NCBI RefSeq assembly: GCF_001625305.1
Contig: NW_017803865.1
Location: 119,999 to 183,998, forward strand
Source of the DNA: Branchiostoma belcheri
Lineage: Eukaryota > Chordata > Leptocardii > Amphioxiformes > Branchiostomatidae
Length of the DNA: 64,000 nucleotides
Direction: 5' to 3'
Shown here: positions 1 to 11,732 of the stretch, in pieces
How positions within the stretch are numbered: position 1 is the first letter of the stretch
Layout: each line of letters begins with the position of its first letter
The notes under the pieces: generated by a model
The model's database searches: none
Told to the model about the DNA's origin: nothing
Seen by the model: the letters and a program-made list of their open reading frames with translations, nothing else
Made by a program: the position numbers and the translations under genes

Positions 1-2232
1 GATGGGAACTACGAAGGGCCGTTCTGCATCACCAACCTCCCGAAAACAAAATCTGTGTGTCAGGTGGCGACTTGTGGTGAGACCATTTACTAGTAGTTCA
101 ATCTGTGAGATCTTCCGAAGACCACCAGGTTGAGCCCTTATCAATCCATTAAGACCCTACTAGCTTATTTACCGAATTTCTTAAATCACAGACCTGTAAT
201 AAGGGTTAGAACAGAACAGAACAGAATGTAACTCCTCGGTTCGCACATTTGACCAATATTGTTGCAATTTGCACAAGCTGGTGTAACATCATTTAGTTAT
301 GTCCTGTACTACCTGTGTCGGAGAGGATTTGTAAATATTGTTCCTCGAATGCAGTGGAAGACGAAAATCATTTCATTTCTAATTGTTCACTGTATAATGA
401 TATCAGAAACCAATTATTTACTGTCGTGTCCAAATTGCACCATTATCTTCCCACTATTGCTTATCCGGAGAAAACAATTTTACTACTAAAATCAAAGAAC
501 CCACATATTGTAAACGAAGTGGGTAAATTCCTCCCACTGCCTGAAATGAAGAAGTCAAACCCAACAAAATTAGTACCACGTATGTTGTAGGATGTAGTAT
601 TACGTAGACCCTCATATCATTGTACCTTCTTTTTCATACATGTTGTTTGCACTTGTGCAATTAGCCCTCGGGCATGTATTTGCACGAAACTACATGTATC
701 TATATTAGCAGTGACATAGGAAAACCTTTCGCGTAACAATTTGCAGTGGTGTTGTCTTTTGGATGGCGGTAGAGTTTAAAGAAGTAGCATGAATCATCTC
801 CAAAACAGTTTTAAAACAGTACGCTCCGGATTGTTTAGCGAAGATGAAAACAATGAATCATTTTTTCAGACTGCTACGTGGACGGTACCACTTCGTACCG
901 TGGGCAGGTGAACGTAACAAGGACAAGTCAGCCCTGTATGGACTGGGCAGACGATATGGTCCAGCAAGTCTTGGGTTTTATGGAAGTCTCCGAAGCTCAG
1001 AGAGCCGCCGCCGGACTGGATGGCAACTACTGCCGAGACCCAACCGGGTCCGGCACGCTGGAGTGTTTCGTAGACGTTGGCTATGGAGTGGACACGGAAG
1101 CCTGCAGAATCGACGAATGTCGTGAGTAGAGCTCATACTTCCTCTAACAGAAGTAGCTTTTACATGTCTATGATAGCTGAGGTGTGTCTGTTAGATTTAA
1201 TACTACCCGACGTCACTTTTATTTCTCCTTTCAACTTTGAAGGATGTACGTAAAATGAATTTGTTCAACATGGGTCTTTATCATAGATGGGTTGATGACT
1301 ATTCGTGATACAGAAAGAGTCTCGGCTACAAGGAAACACACAATGCTAACCTCGAAAAAGACGTCACAAGGTCACGCCCATAGAATGCAGGATTATGTTT
1401 GAAAGACGTTGAAACTGGAGCAGATAGAGTAATGGGGGAATATATCATTTTCATATCATATAGTGAAACATCAACAAGGACTTTGCCCATTTTCAGATAC
1501 CCAGTACTACGTTCCTGACCCCGTCACCTGCTATAGCTGCGCTGCTGACCAGGACTGTGACCAGGATCAGGACGATCTCGTGGCTAACGGCGGCCAGTCT
1601 CGCGAGACTCTGTGTGAAAACGGTGCATGCTGGGTAAGTTTGACGGGCACAGATGACAATCAAGCTGATGAATGTCGTTCATAGCCTCTGCATTTTCCTA
1701 GACAGGACGCGAAGTTTGGCTATAGCAATTATGTTTCTGTTGTGAACATTCAGATAAGCTGGAGGTCCTCGGATGACGGGAAATACGGCGGCCACATCCG
1801 CTCATGTCAACATGAGGACCTCGTCTGCAGCGAGGAGTACATGGCAGAAACCTGCACAGAGAACGGCAACACAAAGGTAAGAATTCACAGCAACAAGCAA
1901 CGTCCTGTTCACGTGCAGTTACTGATATGTGTTTGCTGGGCCCAAAAACAGTCATGCTGCCGATTTAGCAACATTTTGGCAACATTTGTTTTCTTATTGT
2001 TCCCCTCAACCAAAGAACAAGAAAATGGTTCACATACACATATTAATATCTTACCAAATGATTTCACTATTATTGTGTTGTGTTGCACCAGGAATGTCTG
2101 CAGTGCTGTAAGACTGACCGGTGTAACGGCGTGGTGCTGCAGGGCAGTGTCATCAGCGGCAGTGAGAGGGCCACACTGCCAAATATGGTCATGTTAGCTG
2201 CGTGCCTCGCAGCAATGTTCAGCTCAAGATAA
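1..2232 (+). CDS. Kringle + Ly6/three-finger domain, probable GPI-anchored protein (5' end outside window)
   Basis: Coding exons are 1-76, 870-1121, 1497-1633, 1754-1876 and 2092-2232 (stop at 2230), all joined in phase with GT/AG borders. The first piece ends a kringle (GPFC, then ...CQVATC). Exon 870-1121 is a whole second kringle with six cysteines in CYVDG, QPC, NYC, LEC, EAC and DEC. The next three exons form one Ly6/uPAR (LU) domain. It starts TCYSC and ends with the family signature CCKTDRCN. A short spacer and a hydrophobic C-terminus (MVMLAACLAAMF) follow, as expected for a GPI-attachment signal. Kringles bind protein or lipid ligands and LU domains are usually GPI-tethered, so an extracellular surface role is likely. 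The signal peptide and any further kringles lie left of the window. I know of no named gene with this order. Confidence in the domains is high; the function is unknown. Confidence 0.85.
249..740 (+). mobile_element. 3' tail of a non-LTR (LINE) retrotransposon, 5'-truncated
   Basis: In the first visible intron of the kringle-Ly6 gene. The frame 315-590 encodes ERICKYCSSNAVEDENHFIS, the Cys/His tail (C..C....VEDE.HF...C..Y...R) that ends the ORF2 of many metazoan LINEs. It is followed by a non-coding stretch containing gcacttgtgcaattagccct, typical of LINE 3' UTRs. There is no reverse transcriptase core, so this is a dead 5'-truncated copy in sense orientation to the host gene. The right limit is approximate. 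Confidence 0.6.
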
Positions 2233-2832
2233 TCATTTGCGTCAAATTTTGTTGTGTTTTCATGCCCTCAAGTATTGCTTGCACCGAAAAGAGCCAGTAT
2301 TTCTCATCGTTTGCTTCAATGTACTGTATAAGTACTTTATAATTAAGTGGATTTGTTGTGATGTCATTATGATTGTACCGCGTACAAAAGGATTATCTTG
2401 AACGTGCAAAATGTGTTTTTTTATTAAGCTATTTTAAAGACAAAGCATTCTGTATATATGCTCCAAAGTGCATTACACTGTGTACAACTCCTGTCTGTGA
2501 TGCAGGCAGCGTAGAGATGGTTCAATACAATGTAAAAAAAGAACTGTGTGGTGACTTCCCTTTGTACCTTACATAATCACCTACAAGTATATTAGGCCAA
2601 GTTTAAGTAAGGAATGAGATTTTACACATCCGTGAAGTATTTAGAGTTAAGGGTCTTTATTATTCTGAATTTTTCGCCTATTCCATGCATATTCCACTGT
2701 CAATTTCTCCCAGACTGAGGAGAGAACATGTTGACCTCGAATATAACTTTGTCCCGCACTCCGTTTGAAGTTACACCATTCCTCCTCACTTCCTGTGGCT
2801 CTACTGGACTCAAATGAATTCGGACACACACA

Positions 2833-2870
2833 CAAACAAATGAACAAACAAACAAACAAACAAACAAACA
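2833..2870. repeat. (AAAC)n microsatellite
   Basis: Direct repeats of aaac/caaa, slightly interrupted at the left end by acac and tgaac. Confidence 0.9.
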
Positions 2871-3605
2871 TGCTATCGATCTCAAGAGGAACTGTCAACC
2901 AACAGCCTTCCCCGTTACCGCGCGTTCGCAAAAGGGCGCTGGGACACTTGGGAAATGGCTGGAGTGTCTCATATATAGCTGTACGTCCCGCGACACGAAT
3001 CTATCATTCTGCAACCGCAAAGGAACCTGAAATACACCGTGACACAGTACGCTAATGGACTTTCTAAGGTTTCAAGCTGGAGTTCTTAGTCTTTCATAGT
3101 CCATTACTCTGTAAATGTTGTTGGTATGTTGAGTTAATAGACCGTTTTAGTCCACACGGTCCTGTTGTCATAATATTTGTCTACATGGATATGTAGAATT
3201 CAAGGCTGGGAATGAGCTGTAGTGAAAATATTGTCGGTATTTCGGTATTTGAACGCCTATGTCGATCGCCCTTTGTAAAGATGACACATGGATGATGTGA
3301 CATGTGGAGGAAGTGGTGGGTTTCAGAAACGCCAGCACTTCTCGTTTGCCTCAGTGTTGATGGCGAAGCAATGTTGGTCTTTTCAGAAAATTATGGTCAG
3401 TGCCTTAGGACAACTAGTCCCATTGTAGCTTCAGCTCGGCAATTGTGTTTGGCCCGAATTCTTCTTTACGACCAATTTCAGCTAAAGTATATAAGAAACA
3501 TTCCTAAGTGATGAGGAGGGACCTATATCTATATCGACACGACGGTTTTATTTACTAGTAAGTAACCACAAAATCATACTGTCACTGTTTTCTTCAGTTA
3601 GAATA

Positions 3606-3611
3606 TTTATT
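3606..3611 (-). promoter_or_regulatory. Possible poly(A) signal of channel gene 1
   Basis: tttatt on the plus strand is AATAAA on the minus strand, about 490 bases past the stop of channel gene 1. A second copy lies near 3546. Position is the only support. Confidence 0.3.
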
Positions 3612-4102
3612 TCATAATATGACTGTATTCCAAGACTTCAGTCTAGTATTCACACAAACGCAAATTAGAAAATGAACATCAAGCCTTTACATTAGTGCTT
3701 GGTTGCAGCAAGAACATTGTTGGATGCCTCATTTCTTAATGACAATTATAACACCAGATGTCACCCGTTTGTTGCCTTGGTTCTTTAAACAAGTCAAACA
3801 ATCTTCTCCTTTGTCTCCCAGACTATCACCATTTAGATTGTTCACACAATTATCAACGTCAACAGTTCTCCCAGTACGTTGACAAGACAGTCAACATTGC
3901 TCATTAATCCACTTGTCGAAAGGCTATCGGATTAGAATAGAAGCACACGAGATTTCTCTGCAATTATGCATACAAGAGGACAAGATTGAACGTATAAAGC
4001 ATACCAAACTTGATATCATACATATTTGTCCTCTTTATACTGTGCAGTGATGTTCACAAACTGCTCAGTTGTGACAGGTCAGGGTCAGAATTTTTCAGGT
4101 GA

Positions 4103-7100
4103 CTACCTGACTTGAATGATGTTGGTCCTGCTGGTGGACGTATTTTTCTTGGTACGTTTCATGATGAACTTGGCGGGTCTCAGCAGGAGATAGTAGGCGA
4201 ACTCCGTGATGCTGACGACACTGGCGCCGATACACAGGCCCAGACACCCGCCCAGGATACCTGCACAGTTACAACATAAACAGTCAAAATCTATGCCTCA
4301 TGCTTCTCCGTTACCACGAAAATGGCACTCATGTAATACACATGCAGTAAAGCAGTGTGTAGCTTTACAGCACATGTACAAAGAACCAAGAAAAGCATTG
4401 CAGCACTTTGATTGATACCTGTTTATTCTCTACATGTCTACGTTTATTTCTCCGGTCGTTACGTCGAAACAACGCGTTTTCTTCAACATCAACACAAGTC
4501 AATGTTATGAACAACACACACCAAACCGACCAAACCAACTATCGTCGTTCGACTCTACTTTGTAGTTGACCTGATGTGCGAAACGTTGCATTTGCAAAAC
4601 CACGCTTTTAACGATGATGCTTACTCAGTAAACCTTCCACCGACGTCTTCCTCTTCTGTTCAATCTTCTGAAAGTTCAGCTGTTTGTAGTACACGTCAAA
4701 TACCACCCAGTTCTCTCTGGAAAATGAAAAAAAAAGATATGATGACTTGATGTTGAATTCCTTGAACGTTTACAGTAGTGGAGTCAATTCTATACATAAA
4801 ATCGCTTTTCAGGTGATGTTTAAAGCACTTGTCTGTCAGGGGAATTCGACTTTATCAATTTCTTCAACAATTTTCTAACAGAAAGAAACGCCCTCAAAGC
4901 GTATTGGAATGATGTCGAAGGATCAATTCCATGACTTCACTTTTTCAGCATGTTAGTACACATATTGGAAAACTCACTTCAGATAGTCCAGTGAGCGGTC
5001 GGGATAGTCTCTGATGAGGCTCTCGCTGGCCTTCGGGTTGGGCCAGCCTGCGTAGGACACCGTGGTGTCGTACTCCACTATCTCACAGGGAGTAGGGCAG
5101 TAGCACGGCAGGTCGCCCGTCTGGATTCTCTCTGGGTAGTGAACGGACCAAACATGCTCATTTCCTGACCATTTGCACTTCTTGAGTGTTTTTTAAACAG
5201 TCTAGGTGGTAGAGACTGCAGCTAGAAAGCTAACATAGTACAGCTGCAAGGTCAATCTCCCCATAGCACAACTCAAAGAGAATGAAATAAAGGACATGCT
5301 GCCATTTCTATTATGCCTTTAAACTGATGAGAATATTGCTGTTGTACTATTTTGGTGTCTTAGAATGTTACAGCAGGCGATGACAGAACTAACTATTTAC
5401 TCACGGTAGACAGAGTTGACACAGTCAGCAATTTGCCGAGGTGAACAGATCTGCGGATCACTTTCAAGCTGGACGCTTCCTAAAGAAAAGGAAGGAAAAG
5501 CTCACTTTGAGTATTTTTGTACCACAATGAAGTAAACGTTGATGCGTTAGAAATATTCCATGATTGAAAGATCGTTTCACGTATTTTTGTGACCGACGTT
5601 CCTAAAGATCTTGCTCGCTCCATCAAAAGAAAAAAAAGTCTAGAATTATTTTGTTACCTCTTTACATGCCACTGTTCGTATTAAAACATTGGTAACCGTG
5701 ATAACCGTGGTAACCCCGTTACCGGGCCAGGTTTTGGGCCATACCTATGAGCTCCAGTGCAGTGCAGCTACACTCATCCTGTACATGGTGCGCCTTACAC
5801 TCCAGCATGCAGGCTGAGAACGTGTACCTCTCGTAGTGGTCCAGCTGCACGGTCTCACAGATGCCCCATGGAGGGATCTCGTTCACGTACTAGGGATGGA
5901 TACAAAACGTCATGAAGAAAAAAGTCATGGAAATTAATGCCGATCTCCATAGCCGAGTTACCCTTTTCACAAACAAGGAATAGAGTATCTCATACCTCGG
6001 CGAAAATATCTATTTTTCGTGAATTTCTTGTTTTATACATTATTGCAAGCACATTCTGTATAATGTCCTTGATTAATGTTCATTTCTTGCTGATGTTGAT
6101 TCCCACTAGCTCCCATACGGGACCTTTTCTGGGACCTTTGCCCTAACTTCCTGTCAGTGTCTCTTACATGCCTGTGCAGATAACTACAGAAAAACACATA
6201 AACACGCCAAAAACAAAACATCCGCACACGTAGTTAAAAATTATATAGCAAATGCTTAAGTTACTTTAAGAGATAAAAATTAAGCCCGAAGCCTTACCGT
6301 GACCTGTGAGATGCCGACGTACGCGTGGTTCCCCGGACCCACCGCTATCCCCTGTGTCTGCAGCTCGGGAGGTTCGTATTTTGGGTGGACGTGAAGCTTC
6401 AGTCCAACATCGCTGTTCCCCCCGGCCTCCAGGTCCTCTGAGTACAAGTCCTGTGCGATGGAACGTGAGCACAACAAATCTAAATTCACATCATATTCAC
6501 ATGGGTGCACTATCGTTGATCTATGGGAGTACTAGTACAACCTTTTACTCGCGGCTGTACTACTTTTCATCTATGGGTGTGCTACCTTTCATTTATGGGT
6601 GTACTACCCCTGGCCTCATCTACGGGTGTACTACCCCTCATCTACGGGTGTACTACCCTTAATTCATGGGTGTACTACCCCTAATCTATGTATGTACTAC
6701 CTTTTTGACGTCCACGACGAGATGCAGCCCGTTGCCAGCGCCCGGGATAGTTTGGACGAGGTTCTGCCCTGACGCAGCGTTAAAGATGTAGCAGACCCCG
6801 AATGTCGTGTACACTTGGGTGAAGTTCTAAAAGGCAAAACATGACAAATCATTATGCATGATGGGCCCCGCCCCCAGGGAGTAGGCCTCAGTAGGGTAAA
6901 CGACAAAATAACAACAATGGTATATCATAAGAAACAAACAATGGTTGTGACCTCTGCGTAACATCTCACGCCTTTCCAAGTACAGTCCATGAGCGAGTCT
7001 GCGTCCAGACGGAACCCACTGAAGTCGGTGATGCTCCTCAGGTTCACACTAGAGATGGGACCGGAGGGAGATGAGTTAGCAGGGTCATACACAGATGTGC

Positions 7101-9275
7101 CCTAAGATATATGTGGCTGCCGTGTCTTCCGCGAGATATGAAAGTACATGTTTTCAGTCAATCTAACAGAGTCGTACCTCATCACATTTTTTTCTCAGAC
7201 TGACTGACTGGACAGTTAATCTGAAATACAGAATGTATGCCTATGATCACAGATGTCACGTCATGTCACGTCGTTAAAAACATTTGTTAAGCGTTGGTGT
7301 TGGAATGCTATCCCGTACCTTGGCAGGACATAAATTCATACACATACGCCAAATTTTCTAGACTGCAATGATTACCTGTACGGGACGTCTGTCTGTGCCT
7401 GGGGTATGTCCCCTCCAGTGTCCGGTAGGAAGGCGTTCCCGATGATCGGACTCATGTAGTCGATGGCGTCGAAGTTTTGGCTAACCTCACTTTTTCTCTC
7501 GTACCTGGGCCGATGGATGTCAGTCAAGACATGTTTTGGATGACCCCAGTAACGTATTCATCAAGTACCACAAAGTAAAAGCACTAGAACATCGCATAAC
7601 AAAATTTGTCATCACGTTTCGCATACAATATTATACCATGAATCCCATGACATTACGAGAACTTTATTGACACAACAAAAGTGCAGCGACTTTCGTAAGG
7701 TCTAAGACATGTAGATATACAGACAAATAAACATGGGTACAACGAAAATATCCTACGTACAGAACAATATATGGGTCAACTAATACTACTTGTCCTATTC
7801 TACATTCTTTGATAAATTTACCTATTTGTACACAGTAAGGGTTATTACCTTCTAGGATGAACTTAAATTTATCTATAGCATGAAATGTAACAAATTCTGT
7901 TGAGCAGGCGGAGAGAAGGTTGAACAGCTTTGTGCGTTTATCGTGACAATTGCAAAACAGCTACACCACACCAAACCACACCACAGCATACCACAGAACT
8001 AGTACTAGTACAAAACACATGCTACAATTATGCGATTATCATTTCTGACCCACTTGTTGAAGTTACACAAGGTGACGGCTGGAAACTCCAGGCTTTCAGA
8101 AAACTCCAGCTTGACGTCCGTGATGGTGTCCCAGTTGAAGTAGGAGATGAACCTTAGTGTGATATCAACTAACATTAATCATATATTACTACTCCGTAGC
8201 TTATCAATAACAAAGTGATAAGACATAGTTTCCATCATATTTTACATGATATCCATTGGTTGTGATGTTTTCACCTCGAACATTATATCAATGTTAAAAC
8301 ATGTATTAAAGAAATACTTACGTTTGCGTGATGAGGTAAACGGCGTAGCCGAAAGCGACGAGGAAAAACACAGTCCATACGAGCCTTGCCGGGATGTTTG
8401 GTGCGTCCGCAATCTGTCAAAGGTACAGGGACACATCAAAACGTTGTTCGCCTTCTTCCAGTCATGCTTATACCTTTAGAATAATCGGTTTGAAGTAATG
8501 TTGTTAAATGTGGAACTCTATCCCTGACAAGTGGTACTCTCCCGAATACAGCCGATAATCAAGCCGTCAAAACCAACGTTCTCCTAGCCTATACCTCCCA
8601 CCAAGTGAGTTTAGTGCCCAGAAGTGGTCTTTTGGCCTTGTAATGAGCAAACTCGTTAAGAAAACAGTGGGTATTTTTTTAGATTTCAGAAAAGCTGATC
8701 TTGAATTAATTTACAAGTGACTACTTTAACGTGACGGTTACCTTTCCCAGGCCGTGCATCGTTGTGCTTGAGGCAAACTCGTACTCCGGCGACTTCTGCT
8801 CTTCCTCCTCTTTCTTGTCATCCTGAACACTGGCCGACGGCTAAGTGGACAGAAAATGCTCCACAGAACAGTACATCATCAAGGCGTATACAAACCCACC
8901 ATTATCCATAAATTTGTAGCAACGTGTCTACCAAGCGAAACTGTAAGTGTAAATTGATGAACTACTTGAAACCATACCAGTGCTACAAGTAGATATAAGC
9001 TCAATCCTAGTTTCCCGGGAGTCAAAACGTAGCTAGCAGGTGAACATAAGCTAGTGTAGTTTAGGCTTTAAGCCAAGTGTCTGTATCTACTCTATGTCTT
9101 GTTATCGTAAAAAGACTAACCCCTGTAGAACCAAAGCAGCAATGGTAGTCATACAAGAAACAGACACCACACGAACCTTCCTCCTTGAAGGGTACGCCTT
9201 GAAGCCGGTGGCGGTCTCATAATCCGGCAAATCTTCAATATCGTCAACTTGGGTCGAGCACCCGGGCTTGTCCAT
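4103..9275 (-). CDS. DEG/ENaC-family (amiloride-sensitive type) sodium channel, gene 1
   Basis: Minus-strand exons: 9275-9177, 8840-8742, 8413-8322, 8152-8054, 7504-7376, 7048-6952, 6826-6701, 6450-6298, 5889-5745, 5479-5405, 5131-4978, 4716-4625, 4260-4103, giving 505 residues. In order: acidic/lysine-rich cytoplasmic N-terminus; the HG gating motif (about 62-63, TTMHG); TM1 (about 76-96, LVWTVFFLVAFGYAVYLI); FPAVTLCN just outside the membrane; NFTQVYTTFGVCYIFN and GAGNGLHLVVDV of the palm/ball; NEIPPWGIC and the thumb cysteines; CYCPTPC and SYAGWPNP; then TM2 with the GAS selectivity filter (about 465-467). It differs from genes 2 and 3 by an extra 33-residue 5' exon and an extra phase-2 intron in the finger region (129 + 97 bp in place of one 241 bp exon). 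The ATG directly follows a good acceptor (ccctag), so a 5' UTR intron is likely. The exon 6 donor (GTCACA) is weak but is the only one in phase. The ASIC-type HH pair after TM1 is absent (YFNWDTITDV), so proton gating is not predicted. Confidence 0.9.
6498..6701. repeat. Intronic minisatellite abutting the exon 7 splice donor of gene 1
   Basis: About eight imperfect units of roughly 21-27 bp around the core tctatgggtgtactaccc. On the gene strand each reads ggtagtaca..., the same as the exon 7 donor (AAG|GTAGTACA). The last unit runs into the splice junction at 6700/6701. Confidence 0.85.
7640..7935 (-). mobile_element. LINE 3' tail remnant, antisense on the plus strand
   Basis: In the intron between gene 1 exons 4 and 5. 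On the minus strand it encodes a LINE ORF2-like C-terminus (KFKFILEGNNPYCVQIGKFI). A non-coding tail follows, ending near ttgtgtcaataaagttctcg with an AATAAA. The 3'-terminal sequence (ttgacacaacaaaagt on the plus strand) recurs at 42541, supporting a dispersed family. Both ends are approximate. Confidence 0.5.
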
Positions 9276-9569
9276 CTAGGGACAAAGAAAGGGTTTTATG
9301 GACGATCAAATAAACGAGTAAAAAACGCAAATGACATACATATTAGCAGCAAGATCGAACAGAATTGTGTTTGTTTAGATTGAGGCTTGTTTGAAATTCG
9401 TCGATTAAGATTAGTATTAAATGTTTCGGTCTGTGTGGGGATGCCTTACTTCGATTCTTTCTGCCCACTTCTGTCTCTCAACACGACAAATGATTCCCGC
9501 CTAAATGGTGTGACGTCGTTACTTGCCGACTTTGTGATCCCCTACTAATTTAGTGCTTAAAACATGACG

Positions 9570-9579
9570 TATATAAATA
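9570..9579. promoter_or_regulatory. TATA-like element upstream of channel gene 1
   Basis: tatataaata lies about 300 bp upstream of the first coding exon of gene 1. A GC-rich patch (ctccgcccaaaacgg) sits beside it. It reads as a TATA box best on the plus strand, but also as tatttatata on the minus strand. Weak evidence without transcript ends. Confidence 0.25.
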
Positions 9580-10736
9580 GCTCCGCCCAAAACGGCGTAA
9601 TAGCATACGATTTACAAGACATGCTGTCTAGTAGACTAGACGAAGAAACATGACAATGAAGGGACAAGGAGAAGGTTTGTGGATTATCCATGCAATTTTG
9701 CAAAGGTTACTCGTACAACCTCTCATGACCACTCGTTGAACACCTTTAGGACCGTCCGCCAAACCTGACACTACTCAGGACCGATACTGCTGTCACAACA
9801 GTGTGAGCGGTTCAACAACAATAGCACGCGGCTTGTCTGAGTGGGGCCGTGTCGGGAGATGGCCGTGAATAGAGCATCACAGAAGGGGACACACAGGAGC
9901 AGCCATCCACCGCTAAATGCAGCAGAAACCTAACCCCGGGAGTCGCTCTTCCATCCTGATGGCCAAGAATACCTGCCACGGTGTGAAGCTGTCTTAAAAC
10001 CGTACTGTATTTGGACAAACACCCTGTTGTTTTGTTTGATCTGACGTAACGCTATGTCAGCGAGGCCAAGAAAGCAATTTTGTACAATTTTGAATGATCT
10101 AAACCATCTTAACTGATATAAGCTAATACATTGGTTTATGAAAGAAAAGAAAACATGCCTTAACCACCAAATCTGATCCGTTTCACAAAAGCGCAGAAGA
10201 ATTATGTGAACACATCTAAGTTATGTGAAATTTGCCTGGTAACAACCGTTCAACATTCATAACGGCACACCTGCAGACTAGAAATTTTAGATTTACAACG
10301 CACTCCATCACAATGACATTAACTCAGATTAGAATGCCATTTGGAAGTGTATAGGAGTATACGTGCCAAGGTGTTCTATTTAAAGGTGGCAACTATAAAA
10401 GCACCTGCACATAAGCTAATCTTTTAGAAAAATATTCTCCTTTTATTCAACGATTAACAGTTTTTGTTGCTTAAATTGTAAATGTCGATTAAATTACACA
10501 GAAAGAAATGATGTAATCTCATAAAATCCTTAAACTTTGTTCACAAATGCATTTTAAATACGGGCACACAGCACTTTACCACTAGACTCGACAAAGAAAA
10601 CGACCAAAAAAAAGGCACATACCTTGCTACTGGTGAAGGCTTCCTCTCGTACACTCTCTCAGTAGTTTGCTGTATCCGTACCGACTTTATGCCCGGTATG
10701 ACCTAGAATGTCTCGCGCGGTGGAGGGTAACATTAC

Positions 10737-10918
10737 CCGGTGCCCACGTCAGTGGTGGAGCGGCGACCGTCCGGTACCGGGGTCCGCCAGGTGTCGACAC
10801 GCTCCAGATTGTCGCTGTTCCGCTCGGTGCTACTGAAGGACACACGCGTCGGCTTTCTGGCCGACTCGGTGTGTGACAGGCAGATATTTCCCTCCGCCAT
10901 GGAGATGCTAGTGTTCAT
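10737..10918 (-). other. Exon-like open frame, possible alternative first exon of channel gene 1
   Basis: On the minus strand an ATG at 10918, with a second better-context ATG (tccATGg) 18 bases on, opens 60 codons rich in Ser, Thr and Arg. It ends at a donor-like GG|gtaatg. Codon use and the absence of stops look coding, and a polar N-terminal tail would suit a channel. However, a phase-2 donor does not join in frame to the ATG exon at 9275 or to exon 2. Either a linking exon is missing, another donor is used, or it is not coding. Confidence 0.3.
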
Positions 10919-11573
10919 GGGAGGGATTCATCAATACAGCATTTGAACGAGATCAAAAGGATGCGAAAGGATTCACACGAGGACCGCGGTCATATATACC
11001 ATATGAAGCATATTTTCAAATTCTGCATTGTGATGTTTCATCTCAATGATATTTTTTTGTCTTTTCTTCTTGAGTCTGTATCAACAAAATGATACCTGGC
11101 ATGCATTTTTCGTATCACTATACAATTCGGTTATTTTCAGTGTTGCGGTAAAAAACTTGTTGTTGTTAGTTCGTCCTTGAAACAATATTAGGTTTGTAAG
11201 TTGGCGAATAAAAAAATACAATTCGTTAAAAAAGAACAGTCACTTTTAAAAATATAAATGAACAACCCGGGGCTTGTTGAAGTAATATTATACTACCAGC
11301 AAAGGAAGAATGGCGTGCTTCTGACTAAAGGAATGTTATGTTGAACAATATTAGCGTGCAACTGAAAAGACTATTACAGAGCATGCCACTGTTGGAACAA
11401 TGAACACACCTGTACAACTTCAACATTTCAACCTGTCATTTGATCATCGTTGGGAAGGCTGATATGTTCTTCAACTTCAGCCATATACTCAGGTCAACCG
11501 TTTCTTGAGTTATGGCCTGCTCGAAGATTTCTAAACAAGCGCCCCAGCAGTTCCAGAACAGGCTGTTAGGGGG

Positions 11574-11606
11574 CACACACAAACACACACACACACACAC
11601 ACACAC

Positions 11607-11675
<69 letters not shown>
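11574..11675. repeat. (AC)n microsatellite
   Basis: About 100 bases of AC dinucleotide with a single interruption (acaacac near 11607). Long valine/cysteine or histidine/threonine frames through it are artefacts. Confidence 0.95.
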
Positions 11676-11677
<2 letters not shown>

Positions 11678-11732
11678 ACGCCATAACGGAAGCATAACCT
11701 TCTTGGCGAAAGTAATTATAATAACGATTTCT

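Larger units (their letters stand above)
2233..4102. other. Intergenic region between the kringle-Ly6 gene and channel gene 1
   Basis: Holds the 3' UTR of the kringle-Ly6 gene, an (AAAC)n run at about 2833-2870, and the presumed 3' UTR of channel gene 1 read on the minus strand. Short open frames here show no domain, splice structure or coding bias. I see no gene in it. Confidence 0.5.

Noticed and set aside
9812-10018. 68-residue minus-strand frame upstream of gene 1
   Set aside because: No start context or splice site fitting gene 1, and no similarity to channel N-termini.
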